Position numbers and translations under genes: made by a program
Notes under the pieces: model-generated
What the model was told of the DNA's origin: nothing
What the model saw: the letters and a program-made list of their open reading frames with translations, nothing else
Database searches by the model: none
Shown here: in pieces, positions 26,673 through 36,913 of the stretch
Layout of the letters: each line of letters starts with the position of its first letter
How positions within the stretch are numbered: the first letter of the stretch is position 1
NCBI GenBank assembly: GCA_021776565.1
Contig: JAJFFQ010000034.1
Span: forward strand, 142,332 to 206,331
DNA length: 64,000 bases
Origin: Robiginitomaculum sp.
GTDB lineage: Bacteria > Pseudomonadota > Alphaproteobacteria > Caulobacterales > Maricaulaceae
Direction of reading: 5' to 3'

Positions 26673-27442
26673 TGATACGTGGCTCCGTGAAGTTTTAGAA
26701 AGCCAGTGACCGTATCCCAGGTGGCGCTGGTGTCTGCCTTGGTGCGTGCGTCGACCAGCATGGAGGAGCCATGCACGCCGTTTTCAGCGACAAATGTCTG
26801 GTGCCCGGCAGCTTCAAGTTTGGCAAATTGTTCTTTTCTGCCTTTCATTTCATTGCGTGGACTAAGGGCCAATGTGGGTACGGCGACGCTATCAAGATAA
26901 TTGTTGGCATTGCAGGCGCCCATGGCGCGCCCGGAACCGGGTGAAAAAGCAAGAACGCCACTGAGATCATCTTTGTGTTCGCCGCCTAATTTCAACACCA
27001 AAGCGGCGCTATAGGAGCTGCCCCAGGCAAAGCGTGGCCCGGTAAACCCGCTTGTCCTGGCATAATTCAGTGCTGCTTCCATGTCTGGATAGGCTGCACA
27101 ATAACCGGTGTTGTGACCTTGCGCATTTACGGTGCGGTTTGCCCCGCCAAAACCCGTACCGCCAGAGCGCGCATCTACAGCCAGTATATTCAGACCCATC
27201 GCGGCCAGTTTTGGAATGATGGTGTTATATTCACCGCGGGCGCTGGCCCCGGCCTGATGAAAAAGAATAACCAAAGGTGCGGGTTTACCTGCTTTGGCCC
27301 GGTAAATATCTGCAAATACGTTTACGCCATCTGCCGCGGTAAATTGCACTTCCTCTGCGGTTATTATCTCATCGGCTCTGGATGGTTCAGGCATAACAAT
27401 CCAAAGTGCCAAAACAGCAATCATCAAAACTCTGGCAAACAT
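26669..27442 (-). CDS. Exported alpha/beta hydrolase (dienelactone hydrolase-like)
   Basis: A 257-residue secreted hydrolase. The start at 27442 follows AAGGAGAG closely, and the first 24 residues (MFARVLMIAVLALWIVMPEPSRAD) are a signal peptide. Landmarks are LVILFHQAGASARGEY (oxyanion region), the nucleophile Ser in FAWGSSYSAALVL, and a late His in NGVHGSSML. The substrate is unknown. It is the first gene of an operon continuing through the DsbA-like and DJ-1 genes. Confidence 0.83.
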   Translation of the reverse strand: MFARVLMIAVLALWIVMPEPSRADEIITAEEVQFTAADGVNVFADIYRAKAGKPAPLVILFHQAGASARGEYNTIIPKLAAMGLNILAVDARSGGTGFGGANRTVNAQGHNTGYCAAYPDMEAALNYARTSGFTGPRFAWGSSYSAALVLKLGGEHKDDLSGVLAFSPGSGRAMGACNANNYLDSVAVPTLALSPRNEMKGRKEQFAKLEAAGHQTFVAENGVHGSSMLVDARTKADTSATWDTVTGFLKLHGATYQ

Positions 27443-27519
27443 AATACTCTCCTTTTCAATTTGAATGACAGTGAACGGCAAAGAACGTGGATTGCCAAAT
27501 GATATTTATGTAAGGATTT

Positions 27520-29118
27520 CTATTGCGAGGCAAAGGTGTCGGCGCTGGCGCTGGCCCATGATGAAGCCAGATAAGTGCTTTTCGGATCATCCAATAATAC
27601 CCCTTGCGCCAGCAAATCATATACTTCATTGGCGGGGCGGGCCTCGGTGGCACTGATGCGATGATAAATGTGGCAGGGCTTTAGATCGGATGGGTGTGTG
27701 CAACCTGCGGCGGCCACCACCTCGCCCAGAGCGCGCACTGTATTGCGGTGATAGTTGGTGACACGTTTGGCCTTGTGCTCAACCACCAGGCCACGTTGCA
27801 TTAACCGGTCTTGCGTGGCCACCCCGGTCGGGCAATGGTTGGTATGGCAATTCAAGGATTGCACGCACCCCAATGCAAACATGAAACCACGCCCGGCATT
27901 ACACCAGTCCGCACCCATGGCCATGGAGGACGCCAACCCAAAGGCCGAAATCATCTTGCCTGAAGCGCCCAGACGAATGTCGTCTTTTAGTCCTGCGCCT
28001 ATGAGTGCATTACGGGCAAACACCAGGCCGTCACGCAAAGGCACACCAATATGATCCTGAAATTCAACCGGCGCCGCGCCCGTGCCACCTTCGGCCCCGT
28101 CAATGACAATAAAGTCAGGCCTGATACCGGTTTTTAGCATGGCCTTGATAATAGCCAGAAACTCCCATCTGTGGCCGATGCAAAGCTTGAATCCCACCGG
28201 TTTGCCACCGGACAGGTCGCGTAATTGTGCAATATAGTCCATCAAGCCAATGGGCGTTGAAAAAGCCCGGTGAAATGGTGGTGATTCGCAGGTTATGCCC
28301 TCGGGGATGCCTCGCGTCTGCGCAATTTCCTGTGTGACCTTGGCACCGGGCAGCACCCCGCCATGCCCGGGTTTTGCCCCCTGGCTGATTTTAATTTCGA
28401 TCATTTTGACCGCATCCAGTGCAACAGTACCCTTGAATTTTTCAGAATCAAATCCGCCGTCGCTGGCGCGACAACCAAAATACCCAGTACCAATTTCCCA
28501 CACCAGATCACCACCCTTGCGGTGATAGGGGCTGATACCGCCTTCACCGGTATCATGATAAAATTTACCGGCGGCGGCACCCCGGTTCAGGGCTTCAATG
28601 GCATGAGCACCAAGGGCACCAAAACTCATAGCCGAGATGTTGAAGACGCTGCACGAATAGGGCTGTTTGCAATCCTGGCCGCCTACATTTACGCGCAAAT
28701 CGTCGAGTTCGGCCTCTTTGGCTGCGATCGAATGGTTCAACCATTCATAACGATTTTCGTTGAAATCAACATGGCTACCAAACGGCTCAACGCTAACCAC
28801 ATTTTTGGCCCGGCGATAAACCAGGCTGCGCTGTTCACGATTATAGGGCATCCCGTCGGTATCGCTCTCGACCAGATATTGGCGTAAATATGGTCTGGCA
28901 AATTCCAGCACCCAGCGGGCGCGGCCAATAATGGGGTAATTGCGCCACAAGGCGTGTTGGCGTTGAACAAGGTCAAACACCCCATAAAGCACCATAATGC
29001 CAAAAAATATGGCACTGACGTAAAAATACGGAGAAACCCATGCAAACTCAAGCGAGGCAATCAAAGAGGCGGTGGCAGCAAAGAATATAAAAAAGCGCAT
29101 GGGGAACGGTAACCACAC
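27520..29118 (-). CDS. Membrane-anchored FMN-binding glutamate synthase-family protein
   Basis: A 532-residue protein equivalent to the synthase (FMN/Fe-S) domain of GltB without the amidotransferase half. Two N-terminal helices (about 5-45, FPMRFFIFFAATASLIASLEF and FGIMVLYGVFDLV) anchor it. The barrel carries GEGGISPYHRKGGDLVWEIGTGYFG, QGAKPGHGGVLPGAKV, VIDGAEGGTGAAPVEF, and a C-terminal cluster region GCVQSLNCHTNHCPTGVATQD. These stand-alone proteins are common in proteobacteria but their physiological reaction is not well defined. A 67-bp gap separates it from mutM upstream. Confidence 0.9.
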   Translation of the reverse strand: MWLPFPMRFFIFFAATASLIASLEFAWVSPYFYVSAIFFGIMVLYGVFDLVQRQHALWRNYPIIGRARWVLEFARPYLRQYLVESDTDGMPYNREQRSLVYRRAKNVVSVEPFGSHVDFNENRYEWLNHSIAAKEAELDDLRVNVGGQDCKQPYSCSVFNISAMSFGALGAHAIEALNRGAAAGKFYHDTGEGGISPYHRKGGDLVWEIGTGYFGCRASDGGFDSEKFKGTVALDAVKMIEIKISQGAKPGHGGVLPGAKVTQEIAQTRGIPEGITCESPPFHRAFSTPIGLMDYIAQLRDLSGGKPVGFKLCIGHRWEFLAIIKAMLKTGIRPDFIVIDGAEGGTGAAPVEFQDHIGVPLRDGLVFARNALIGAGLKDDIRLGASGKMISAFGLASSMAMGADWCNAGRGFMFALGCVQSLNCHTNHCPTGVATQDRLMQRGLVVEHKAKRVTNYHRNTVRALGEVVAAAGCTHPSDLKPCHIYHRISATEARPANEVYDLLAQGVLLDDPKSTYLASSWASASADTFASQ

Positions 29119-29185
29119 GTCTGATTCGGGTCAAATGATGCTTGTTTACACTCGCCATCCCGACTGCATGATATGTTTCCTCGAC

Positions 29186-30025
29186 CTAATGCTGGCAGTC
29201 AGGGCAGTAGAAACTTGATCGTCCTGATTGAACAATGCGGCTAACTTTTCCGGCGCATTCACTCCGCAAACAAGGTTCGCTTTCGCGTCCATAAACTGAA
29301 AAGCGGTGTTGAAAATATCCAAGTGCGCCATCACTGGCGGCAAAATCACGTAAGGTAGAGCCGCCGGCCTTTATGGCCTCACCAATGACATCGCGGACAC
29401 AAATGGTCAGGCGTTCCAGACGGCTCGGGTCGATTTCTTTGGCTGGCGTTTGTGGGCGAATACCGGCCCGGTAAAGGGCTTCACAAACATAGATATTGCC
29501 AAGCCCGGCAATGATACGCTGATCCAGCAATGCTGCCTTAACAGACTGGGTTTTTCCTGCAAATTTTTCGGCCAGCCATTTCGATGAAAACCCGTTGCCC
29601 ATGGGTTCGGGGCCAAGATCGGCCAAAAACCGGTTTTCGTTCAGTGTGGCACTTGGGGTTAAATCCATAAACCCGAACCGGCGAGGATCATTATAAATGA
29701 TGCAATGGTCATTGCTTAACCTCAGTACTACATGATCGTGCGCCGGATTGGTATTTGGCTGCGGCCCATCAGGCGTAACAATGCTGAACCGGCCCGACAT
29801 GCCAAGATGGGCAATCAGGGTTTCATCCGTAGACAGTGTCATGAGCAGATATTTGGCGCGGCGTCCTAATTTAATAACCCGCGAACCTGTCAGGCGTTCG
29901 CAAAAGCGCGGCGGAAATGCAAAGCGCAAATTTGGCCGGTTTATGTTTGCATCAATGATTGTTTCACCCTCTATAACCGGGGAAAGGCCGGTGCGAACGG
30001 TTTCAACTTCGGGTAATTCTGGCAT
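29186..30025 (-). CDS. mutM: Formamidopyrimidine-DNA glycosylase (Fpg/MutM)
   Basis: A 279-residue base-excision repair enzyme that removes 8-oxoguanine and related lesions and nicks the DNA. After Met removal the N-terminus is [13 protein letters not shown], with the catalytic Pro and Glu. GRRAKYLLM carries the conserved Lys near 57. The C-terminal zinc finger is present (PCLRSEC ... [11 protein letters not shown]). It is divergent from ubiE with only 49 bp between start codons, an arrangement usual in alphaproteobacteria. Confidence 0.97.
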   Translation of the reverse strand: MPELPEVETVRTGLSPVIEGETIIDANINRPNLRFAFPPRFCERLTGSRVIKLGRRAKYLLMTLSTDETLIAHLGMSGRFSIVTPDGPQPNTNPAHDHVVLRLSNDHCIIYNDPRRFGFMDLTPSATLNENRFLADLGPEPMGNGFSSKWLAEKFAGKTQSVKAALLDQRIIAGLGNIYVCEALYRAGIRPQTPAKEIDPSRLERLTICVRDVIGEAIKAGGSTLRDFAASDGALGYFQHRFSVYGRESEPCLRSECAGKVSRIVQSGRSSFYCPDCQH

Positions 30026-30074
30026 TATGTTTCAGCCTATGGCGCCGCAGAAACTACAAGGATATGATCTGTCC

Positions 30075-30857
30075 ATGAGCAAGGCAAACTATAAAGAAAA
30101 ATCTGACGATACCGCATCCTTTGGTTATCGCAACGTCGAGCGTGACCAGAAGGCCGGTATGGTGCGCGGCGTGTTTGATCGTGTTGCCAACCGCTATGAT
30201 CTGATGAATGACCTGATGTCCGGTGGCGTTCACCGTTTGTGGAAAGACATGGTCATCACCCGTGCCAATCCGCAACCGGGCGAGATATTGCTAGATGTGG
30301 CAGGGGGGACGGGTGATTTGTCCCGGCGTTTTGTAAAACGGGCCGAGGACGTGCGCACCCGGCGTGGTGGCAATCCGGCGCGGGCGATAGTCTGCGATAT
30401 AAACGCACAAATGTTAATCGCCGGGGTCGAGCGCGGTGATGCGCAGGGTCTTGACTGGGTTTGCGGTGATGCGGAACACTTGCCCTTGCCCGATGCTTGC
30501 GTTGATGTGGTAACGATAAGTTTTGGTATTCGTAATGTCACCAACAAGGTTAAGGCGTTATCGCAGATGCGGCGTGTGTTGCGCCCCGGCGGACGGTTCC
30601 TGTGTCTTGAGTTTTCCAAACCGGTGAACAAGGCACTGCAAACGCCGTATGATCTATGGTCGTTTCATGCCATTCCCCGCCTTGGGCAGTTGTTTGCCAA
30701 TGATCGCGAGAGCTATCAGTATTTGGTTGAGTCCATCCGCAAGTTTCCAAACCAGACACGCTTTGCCGAAATGATGGAAGAGGCGGGGTTTGCCAATGTG
30801 GGTTATACCAACTTTTCTGGTGGCGTTGCCGCCCTGCATACCGGCTGGGCGGTCTGA
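30075..30857 (+). CDS. ubiE: Demethylmenaquinone/2-polyprenyl-6-methoxy-benzoquinol methyltransferase UbiE
   Basis: A 260-residue C-methyltransferase of ubiquinone biosynthesis. The start at 30075 ([19 protein letters not shown]) gives the normal family length; the frame continues far upstream antisense to mutM, but that part is not UbiE. Landmarks are [25 protein letters not shown], the SAM site [15 protein letters not shown], and [15 protein letters not shown]. The ubiB stop-to-start gap is 3 bp, so the two form an operon. Confidence 0.97.
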   Translation: MSKANYKEKSDDTASFGYRNVERDQKAGMVRGVFDRVANRYDLMNDLMSGGVHRLWKDMVITRANPQPGEILLDVAGGTGDLSRRFVKRAEDVRTRRGGNPARAIVCDINAQMLIAGVERGDAQGLDWVCGDAEHLPLPDACVDVVTISFGIRNVTNKVKALSQMRRVLRPGGRFLCLEFSKPVNKALQTPYDLWSFHAIPRLGQLFANDRESYQYLVESIRKFPNQTRFAEMMEEAGFANVGYTNFSGGVAALHTGWAV

Positions 30858-30860
30858 ATT

Positions 30861-32423
30861 ATGGCGGGGCCGAGTGTCTATTTCAGGCTTTTGCGGGCGG
30901 GCATGGTTCTGGCCCGCCATGATGCCATACTCCCCCGTGAGTATCAGGCTATTCTGCCGCTTCCTGCACGGCTTTTGGGCAAAATGGCGCGATGGTTTGC
31001 TCAAAAGGGCGAGGGTGGCCCCGGAGAACGCCTTGCCCGGGCGCTGGAACAACTTGGCCCCAGTTATGTAAAGTTTGGCCAGTTTCTGGCCAGCCGTGGC
31101 GATATACTCACGCCGGAAATTGCCGATGGTTTAGCGGGCTTGCGTGATAAAATGCCGCCCTTTTCCATGGAAGAGGCGCGTGCGGCTCTGCGCGAAGCTT
31201 TTGGCGAACACAGCGATACATTGTTTTTGGGTCTTGAACCGCCCGTTGCGGCGGCCTCTGTGGCACAGGTGCACCGGTTATCGCTCAAGAATGGTCAAAA
31301 ACTGGCGGTTAAAATTCTGCGCCCGGGTATTGAGGAGCGTATCAGCAAAGACATAGAAGCCATGGCGCTGGGCGCACGATTGGTTGAGCGATTTTTACCT
31401 GCGTCGCGTCGCCTGGAACCACGTCAGTTTGTGCAAACCCTGTCGCGTTCGCTTAATCTGGAGATGGATTTGCGCATGGAGGCTGCAGGTGCGTCAGAAC
31501 TGTCAGAAATTATTGAGCCGCAAAGCAGAGTCATAATCCCGAGCGTGGATTGGTCACGCACCAATACGCGTGTTTTTACCATGCAATGGCTGGATGGTGC
31601 ACCGCTCAGTGATGAGCAAGCCTTGCAAAAATCTGGTGTGGATCAAGTAAAGCTTGCCCAGATTATTACCTCCAGTTTTTTGAAAAACGCGCTGGATCAT
31701 GGCGTTTTTCATGCCGACATGCACGAAGGTAATTTATTTGCCCTGAATGATGACCAGCTTGGTATGGTTGATTTTGGTATATTAGGGCGTATTGGCCCGG
31801 CGCAGCGGCGTTATCTGGCGGAGATTCTCTATGGATTTTTGCGCCGGGATTATCGACGGGTGGCCGAAGTGCATTTTGAGGCTGGTTACGTGCCCAAGCA
31901 GTACGGCGTTGATGATTTTGCCCAGGCGCTTCGTGCCGTTGGCGAGCCGATTTTTGGCAAAACCGCCAAAGATGTATCAATGAGCCATCTGCTCTTGCAA
32001 TTGTTTGATGTCACCGCCCAGTTTGACATGCACTTACGCCCCGAACTGGTGCTGTTGCAAAAAACCATGGTTCAGGTTGAGGGCGTGGCCCGGATGCTGG
32101 ATCCGGATCATGATTTATGGGGAACAGCTGCACCAGTAGTCGAAACCTGGATTCGCCGCGAACTTGGCCCGGAAGGCATGATGAATGATGCCTATGATAC
32201 GCTGCGCGAGCTGCACCGTGTCATGGTTGATATACCCACAGCGATTGAAAATGCAGCACACATCATTAGTGACGCCCGATCAGGCGGGTTGAAACTAAGC
32301 GCGCAAACCATAGAACAACTGACCGCCGCTAAGGCCCATGGCAGTAGGTGGGGGCGACGTGCGCTTGTCGGTTTGGCACTGGCGGCGATTGCGATTGCTA
32401 TGAAGCTGTGGTTTTTTACATAA
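30861..32423 (+). CDS. ubiB: UbiB, atypical protein kinase-like ubiquinone biosynthesis factor
   Basis: A 520-residue ABC1/ADCK/UbiB-family protein needed for ubiquinone production. The family motifs are GPSYVKFGQFLASRGD (KxGQ), PPVAAASVAQVHR (the Ala-rich loop), LAVKILRPG (the ATP-site Lys), FHADMHEGNLF and MVDFGILGRIG (the metal-binding DFG-like motif). A hydrophobic C-terminal helix (ALVGLALAAIAIAMKLWFF) anchors it to the inner membrane. It is cotranscribed with ubiE. Confidence 0.97.
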   Translation: MAGPSVYFRLLRAGMVLARHDAILPREYQAILPLPARLLGKMARWFAQKGEGGPGERLARALEQLGPSYVKFGQFLASRGDILTPEIADGLAGLRDKMPPFSMEEARAALREAFGEHSDTLFLGLEPPVAAASVAQVHRLSLKNGQKLAVKILRPGIEERISKDIEAMALGARLVERFLPASRRLEPRQFVQTLSRSLNLEMDLRMEAAGASELSEIIEPQSRVIIPSVDWSRTNTRVFTMQWLDGAPLSDEQALQKSGVDQVKLAQIITSSFLKNALDHGVFHADMHEGNLFALNDDQLGMVDFGILGRIGPAQRRYLAEILYGFLRRDYRRVAEVHFEAGYVPKQYGVDDFAQALRAVGEPIFGKTAKDVSMSHLLLQLFDVTAQFDMHLRPELVLLQKTMVQVEGVARMLDPDHDLWGTAAPVVETWIRRELGPEGMMNDAYDTLRELHRVMVDIPTAIENAAHIISDARSGGLKLSAQTIEQLTAAKAHGSRWGRRALVGLALAAIAIAMKLWFFT

Positions 32424-32532
32424 AAAACCTTCTATTCGGCCTGTTGTGATTTGCGAGACGGCTGGATTACCCGAATGAATCAGGTAATGACATCAACATA
32501 GAGTGATAAAACCGAAGCACGGGGAAATTGTT

Positions 32533-33189
32533 ATGGCATTGGATATGAATGATCGCAGCATTGAGGGTGTGACGGTGGTCAATCATCCGCTGGTGCAACA
32601 CAAGCTTGGTCTGATGCGGCGCAAGGAAAAGAGTACCGCAGAGTTTCGGGCGCTACTGGAAGAAACAGCCATGTTGCTGGGCTATGAGGCCATGAAGGAT
32701 TTACCAACGGAATTGCGTGAAATTGAAACACCGCTTTGCGCAACGCGCGTTCCGGTGTTGTCAGGAAAAAAATTGTGCTTTGTGTCTATACTGCGCGCTG
32801 GTGAGGGGCTTTTGGGCGCTATGTTACATTTGGTGCCATCGGCGCGGGTTGGCCATGTGGGCCTTTATCGCGATGAAAAAACCCTGCAACCGGTGGAATA
32901 TCTGGTGAAAATGCCAAAAGACATGGATGAGCGCACGGTGATTGCACTGGATCCCATGTTGGCAACGGGCAATTCGGCCATCGCCGCCATTGACCGGATC
33001 AAGCAAGCCGGTGCCCGAGATGTACGCTTTGTGTGTTTGCTTGCTGGCCCGCCAGGGGTGGACAATTTACGTCGCGCCCACCCGGACGTTCCGATTATTA
33101 CCGCCGCGATCGATGAAAAACTCAACGATAATGGCTTTATTGTCCCGGGTTTGGGTGATGCCGGTGATCGGTTGTTTGGCACCAAATGA
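32533..33189 (+). CDS. upp: Uracil phosphoribosyltransferase
   Basis: A 218-residue pyrimidine-salvage enzyme making UMP from uracil and PRPP. The start at 32533 is preceded by GGGGAAA; an in-frame ATG at 32503 is possible but has a poorer site. Landmarks are [12 protein letters not shown], the [10 protein letters not shown] loop, [16 protein letters not shown] (PRPP-binding), and the C-terminal [16 protein letters not shown]. It is convergent with the S8 protease gene, 8 bp away. Confidence 0.95.
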   Translation: MALDMNDRSIEGVTVVNHPLVQHKLGLMRRKEKSTAEFRALLEETAMLLGYEAMKDLPTELREIETPLCATRVPVLSGKKLCFVSILRAGEGLLGAMLHLVPSARVGHVGLYRDEKTLQPVEYLVKMPKDMDERTVIALDPMLATGNSAIAAIDRIKQAGARDVRFVCLLAGPPGVDNLRRAHPDVPIITAAIDEKLNDNGFIVPGLGDAGDRLFGTK

Positions 33190-33197
33190 ATCCAAAA

Positions 33198-36100
33198 CTA
33201 GGGCGCATCAGTGCGTACGGCAAAGGTTGTTGCCCCGCGAACTACGCCCAGTGTATCCTTGAAACGAACGAAAATACGGTTGTTCGCCGGATCAAACACA
33301 ATGTCTCCTGTTGCATTGGCAAATACGGAAAATGTCCGCGTTTCACCATTGACCGATGTAATGGTAAGTTCTGATACAGGGTTGGCGAGACAGGCACCGG
33401 TTGCCGGGTTGGTTTCACAAACAAACAGCAACACCGGCAGACCTTTACCACCATCATCGGCGCTCAATCTCAAAATGCCATCACCACCCAGTGCTGAGGT
33501 TGCAATGGCCGCCGCAGCAGCGCCCGCATTTCCTGGCATGGAGACCACACCACCGGCTGGTGATGTGAGGCCAATCGCCAACATATCTGCGGGAATAATT
33601 GTGGCCGAGGACAGGATGAAACTGTTAATACCGGTTGTGACGTTTGATGAGGTACCCTCATCACAATTGGCCTGTATGCCTAACTCCTGCTGACTGATAA
33701 CCGCAGACGGTGTGACCGCAAATACAAAATTTTGCGCTGCACCAGAAGCAATGTTCGCGGGTGTGTTCGGTGTACCCGTGGCAGCATTACCTGCATCCGT
33801 TGTCTGATAGCTAAAGCCACCCTGAAACACACCCGGGCTTAGGGAGATGGCACAGTTGGTGCCATCAGCACCGGCATTGATAACCGTCATGAAGGCCGTT
33901 GCCTGAGTGCCGATCTGCACAGAACGGGCATAAGGCAAAACCGCCGTAACCAGATTGGGCAAGGGGGTTGCGGAAGATATCCAACCAAGATTGACCAGAC
34001 CGGATGCTCCGGATTTGCCATCGACAACAATGTGGTAAATCGTCCCGTTTGTTGCCGTAAAGCTGACCTGGCTGGCCCCGGTGGTAAATTGCGGCTTGCT
34101 GACGGAGGTGGAAGCCGCACCCTGATTGTCATTGGCGGCTTGCTGGGTCAATCCGGTCACACTTGTTCCTGTATAAACCGCAAGCACAGTATCAAAATCC
34201 GAACCATCGGTATTAAAATCGAAATTTCCATCTGATGGTGCCGTCCAGTCAAACCAGACCGAGGCACTGGCGGCAGAACCGCCATGGATTGGCTCGCCCG
34301 CTTCGGCGCTTGCCCCGATATTGTGTCCATTGGCGCTGCCCATTGCCCCGGAAATGGCTGTCGCAGAGGCAAAACTGTCATTGCCCGGTGCACCGGTCAC
34401 AGCCAGAGCAACCGTGACATCACCGCTGGCACCGTTAAAGCCGTCAACAGCTATGAAATATTTGGTTCCCTTAACTGCATTAAAGCTTACAAGAGAGTGT
34501 AGGATTACACCCAATTCTACATCATCATTGTTGGCAATTGGCGTTAATGCGGCAACGCTGGCACCGGTATAAACACCTAACACCGTATCAAAATTACTCC
34601 CCTCCGTCGCAACGTTTATCATCCCGTCCATGGGAGACGTCCACTGATACCATATAGATGCACCACCGGCATTTGTACCGCCTTGATGATTTGGTTCACC
34701 AGTTTCCTTGTCTGCGCCGGTATTTGTTCCGGTGATGGTTGGTTGCAAACCCGATAATGGTAGAGCATCTGCAAAATCATTATTGGGCAGGAAACTTGCT
34801 GTCGCGCCCGCAGAACGAATGGCTGTATCTGCGCCGACGCCAAAGGTGAACGTACCATCATCTGAGCCGGCACCCCCGCCAGCCAGATTGGCGGCATTGA
34901 TAGAAACAATCACGGTATCCGATGCGCCCGCTGCCAGGGTGCCGCCGGCCTTGTTTAGCCCAATAAATGTTTTGTTGGCAGCAACAGTCCAGTCCAGGCT
35001 GGCCCCGGTATTGTTAGTCAGTGTGTAGGTTTTGGTGCCAAAACTGGCCGAATTGCCCGGATTGCCAGTGCTGAAAAAGCCGTCAGGGGGGGCAATGGCC
35101 AAAAGGCCAATCCCGGCACCGCCACCATTGGATAAAAGATCATTGGCCAGGTCAACGCGAATACGCGGCTTGTAAAGCTGGTTTTTTGCATCCAGTACTG
35201 GTTTGCCTGTGGCTTTGAGTGCATCTTCAATTTCTTGCACCGTCGCCGTCGGGTTTGCGGATTTCAACAGGGCAAAAGCACCAGCCACATGAGGCGTTGC
35301 CATGGATGTTCCACTGGAACCCGTGCTATAGTTCACCCCGGCAACGTTGGGATAGGCCGCCGTAATAGAAACACCTGGTGCCAATAGATCAACGAGTGGT
35401 GAGGAGTTTGAAAATCCCACCACCGCGTCCTGTTTGGTGGTGGCCCCCACCGTTACGGCTGTGGAGATACACCCCGGACTGCTGACGGCATTGGTAAAAC
35501 CATCATTGCCAGCAGCAATCACTGTGGCAACGCCATTGAAGCGTAATTGATCGATCAGACTTTTCATCTGCCCGATAGAAATGTTGTCATTGTCACATAT
35601 AGCAGAAAACTGGCCGCCGCCCAGGCTCATATTGGCTGAGGCAATTTTCATTGTTGCAGCGTTATCCAAAACAAAATCGAGACCGGCACGCTGGTCAGAG
35701 CCGAATGACAATACGCAGGGCGCATCGTCGGGATCCGGCGGATTGGCCGTAGAGCAATCTGCTGCCGAGGTAAACTGGGTAAACACCTGCACGGCGACCA
35801 GATTAGCGCCGCGCGCGACCCCCTCTATGGTGGTGCCTCCACTATTGGTAAATACACTGCCCATGGCCGTTGAGGCTACATGGGTACCATGAAAACAGCC
35901 ATCAATTCCCTCTGTAGTTCCATTTGTCGCTGGATCATCAACCGGGCAATTGCTACCTGCGGGCAAGCCAAGTTGTGCATCACTGGCATCTGGACATAGT
36001 GATATGGAATTACCCTCGGTATCGGGGCCAGCTGCTTCGGTATTAGTCGTTGAAAAACAGGCCGAGCCAACCACCTTGCCAGTTATCATGGCGTGATCGT

Positions 36101-36632
36101 GAGACGAACCGGTATCCAGCACCGCAACAGCAAAATCCGCACCATCACTACCGGTGGCCCAAACTGTCGGTGCACCAATAAGTACCGTGGAATCGTTAAG
36201 CATGGGGCGCATCAGCTCATCCGTTTCTATGCCTGTTATACGAGGATCAGCGGCCAGCTTTTCCATTTCGGCACGGTTAAGATAAAGCGCCATGCCAGGC
36301 ACATTATTCAGCTTGCGAATGATCGTCGGGCGGGTTTTGTCTATTACCACATTACCGACACCAGAAGCATCAACAAGGTCAGAACCAAAAACACTGCCCA
36401 GAACAGAATCGCGGGTAATGGAGATAGTATTACGATATGAAATTCTGTTGCTTGCTATGCCCTCCGGGCTTTCGTTTTGCGGCAGGACAAACCCGACAAT
36501 CACCCGAACCCGCTCGCCCGCCGCCGCCCGTTCAAAAGAGCGACCGTCCAGAGATATTTTACCTGATTGCGCCCACGCTATGGTAGAGACGGCAAAAAAC
36601 AGGAAAACAAGAGTAACAAAACGGGAAAACAT
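33198..36632 (-). CDS. Secreted S8 (subtilisin-like) serine protease with repeated beta domains
   Basis: A 1144-residue exported protease. The start at 36632 has AGGAG 7 bp upstream and gives a signal peptide (MFSRFVTLVFLFFAVSTIAWAQ). An inhibitor-I9-like prodomain covers about 35-140. The catalytic triad is Asp173 (AVLDTGSSHDH), His248 (GCFHGTHVAST) and Ser443 (GTSMATPHVAG), with the oxyanion Asn376 (AAGND). Two repeats of about 130 residues follow (about 615-750 and 755-885, each with GEP ... W.(D/Q)WT.P.DG ... DFDTVL.VYTG). A C-terminal module (about 890-1144) is shared with the divergent zinc protease at 36914. It is probably exported by Sec and then by the T2SS encoded nearby (inference). 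Confidence 0.92.
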   Translation of the reverse strand: MFSRFVTLVFLFFAVSTIAWAQSGKISLDGRSFERAAAGERVRVIVGFVLPQNESPEGIASNRISYRNTISITRDSVLGSVFGSDLVDASGVGNVVIDKTRPTIIRKLNNVPGMALYLNRAEMEKLAADPRITGIETDELMRPMLNDSTVLIGAPTVWATGSDGADFAVAVLDTGSSHDHAMITGKVVGSACFSTTNTEAAGPDTEGNSISLCPDASDAQLGLPAGSNCPVDDPATNGTTEGIDGCFHGTHVASTAMGSVFTNSGGTTIEGVARGANLVAVQVFTQFTSAADCSTANPPDPDDAPCVLSFGSDQRAGLDFVLDNAATMKIASANMSLGGGQFSAICDNDNISIGQMKSLIDQLRFNGVATVIAAGNDGFTNAVSSPGCISTAVTVGATTKQDAVVGFSNSSPLVDLLAPGVSITAAYPNVAGVNYSTGSSGTSMATPHVAGAFALLKSANPTATVQEIEDALKATGKPVLDAKNQLYKPRIRVDLANDLLSNGGGAGIGLLAIAPPDGFFSTGNPGNSASFGTKTYTLTNNTGASLDWTVAANKTFIGLNKAGGTLAAGASDTVIVSINAANLAGGGAGSDDGTFTFGVGADTAIRSAGATASFLPNNDFADALPLSGLQPTITGTNTGADKETGEPNHQGGTNAGGASIWYQWTSPMDGMINVATEGSNFDTVLGVYTGASVAALTPIANNDDVELGVILHSLVSFNAVKGTKYFIAVDGFNGASGDVTVALAVTGAPGNDSFASATAISGAMGSANGHNIGASAEAGEPIHGGSAASASVWFDWTAPSDGNFDFNTDGSDFDTVLAVYTGTSVTGLTQQAANDNQGAASTSVSKPQFTTGASQVSFTATNGTIYHIVVDGKSGASGLVNLGWISSATPLPNLVTAVLPYARSVQIGTQATAFMTVINAGADGTNCAISLSPGVFQGGFSYQTTDAGNAATGTPNTPANIASGAAQNFVFAVTPSAVISQQELGIQANCDEGTSSNVTTGINSFILSSATIIPADMLAIGLTSPAGGVVSMPGNAGAAAAAIATSALGGDGILRLSADDGGKGLPVLLFVCETNPATGACLANPVSELTITSVNGETRTFSVFANATGDIVFDPANNRIFVRFKDTLGVVRGATTFAVRTDAP

Positions 36633-36913
36633 CAATAATCTCCTAGAAAGCATTAGCAAGAACACTAGACTTAAAGTCGCTTAATTTTAACGTATGAGAA
36701 AGCGAAAACAGTCTAGCGATATGCTAACAAGAAGCAATGGTAATCTGGGCAAAGACGTTAACAAGCATACTATTTTGCACCCAGACTCAAAAAAATTTAG
36801 GATAAAGCACCTGAATCATGTATGGTGTCATGTGGGGTGCCAATTTCACGACTGTGTGTGCGTATTACCGGTCAGTGCGATGAGAGCCTCCGGATGAATT
36901 ACAGGGGATCACT

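Noticed and set aside
29748..30857. UbiE with a 109-residue N-terminal extension
   Set aside because: The extension is antisense to mutM and is not UbiE-like; the ATG at 30075 gives the normal length.
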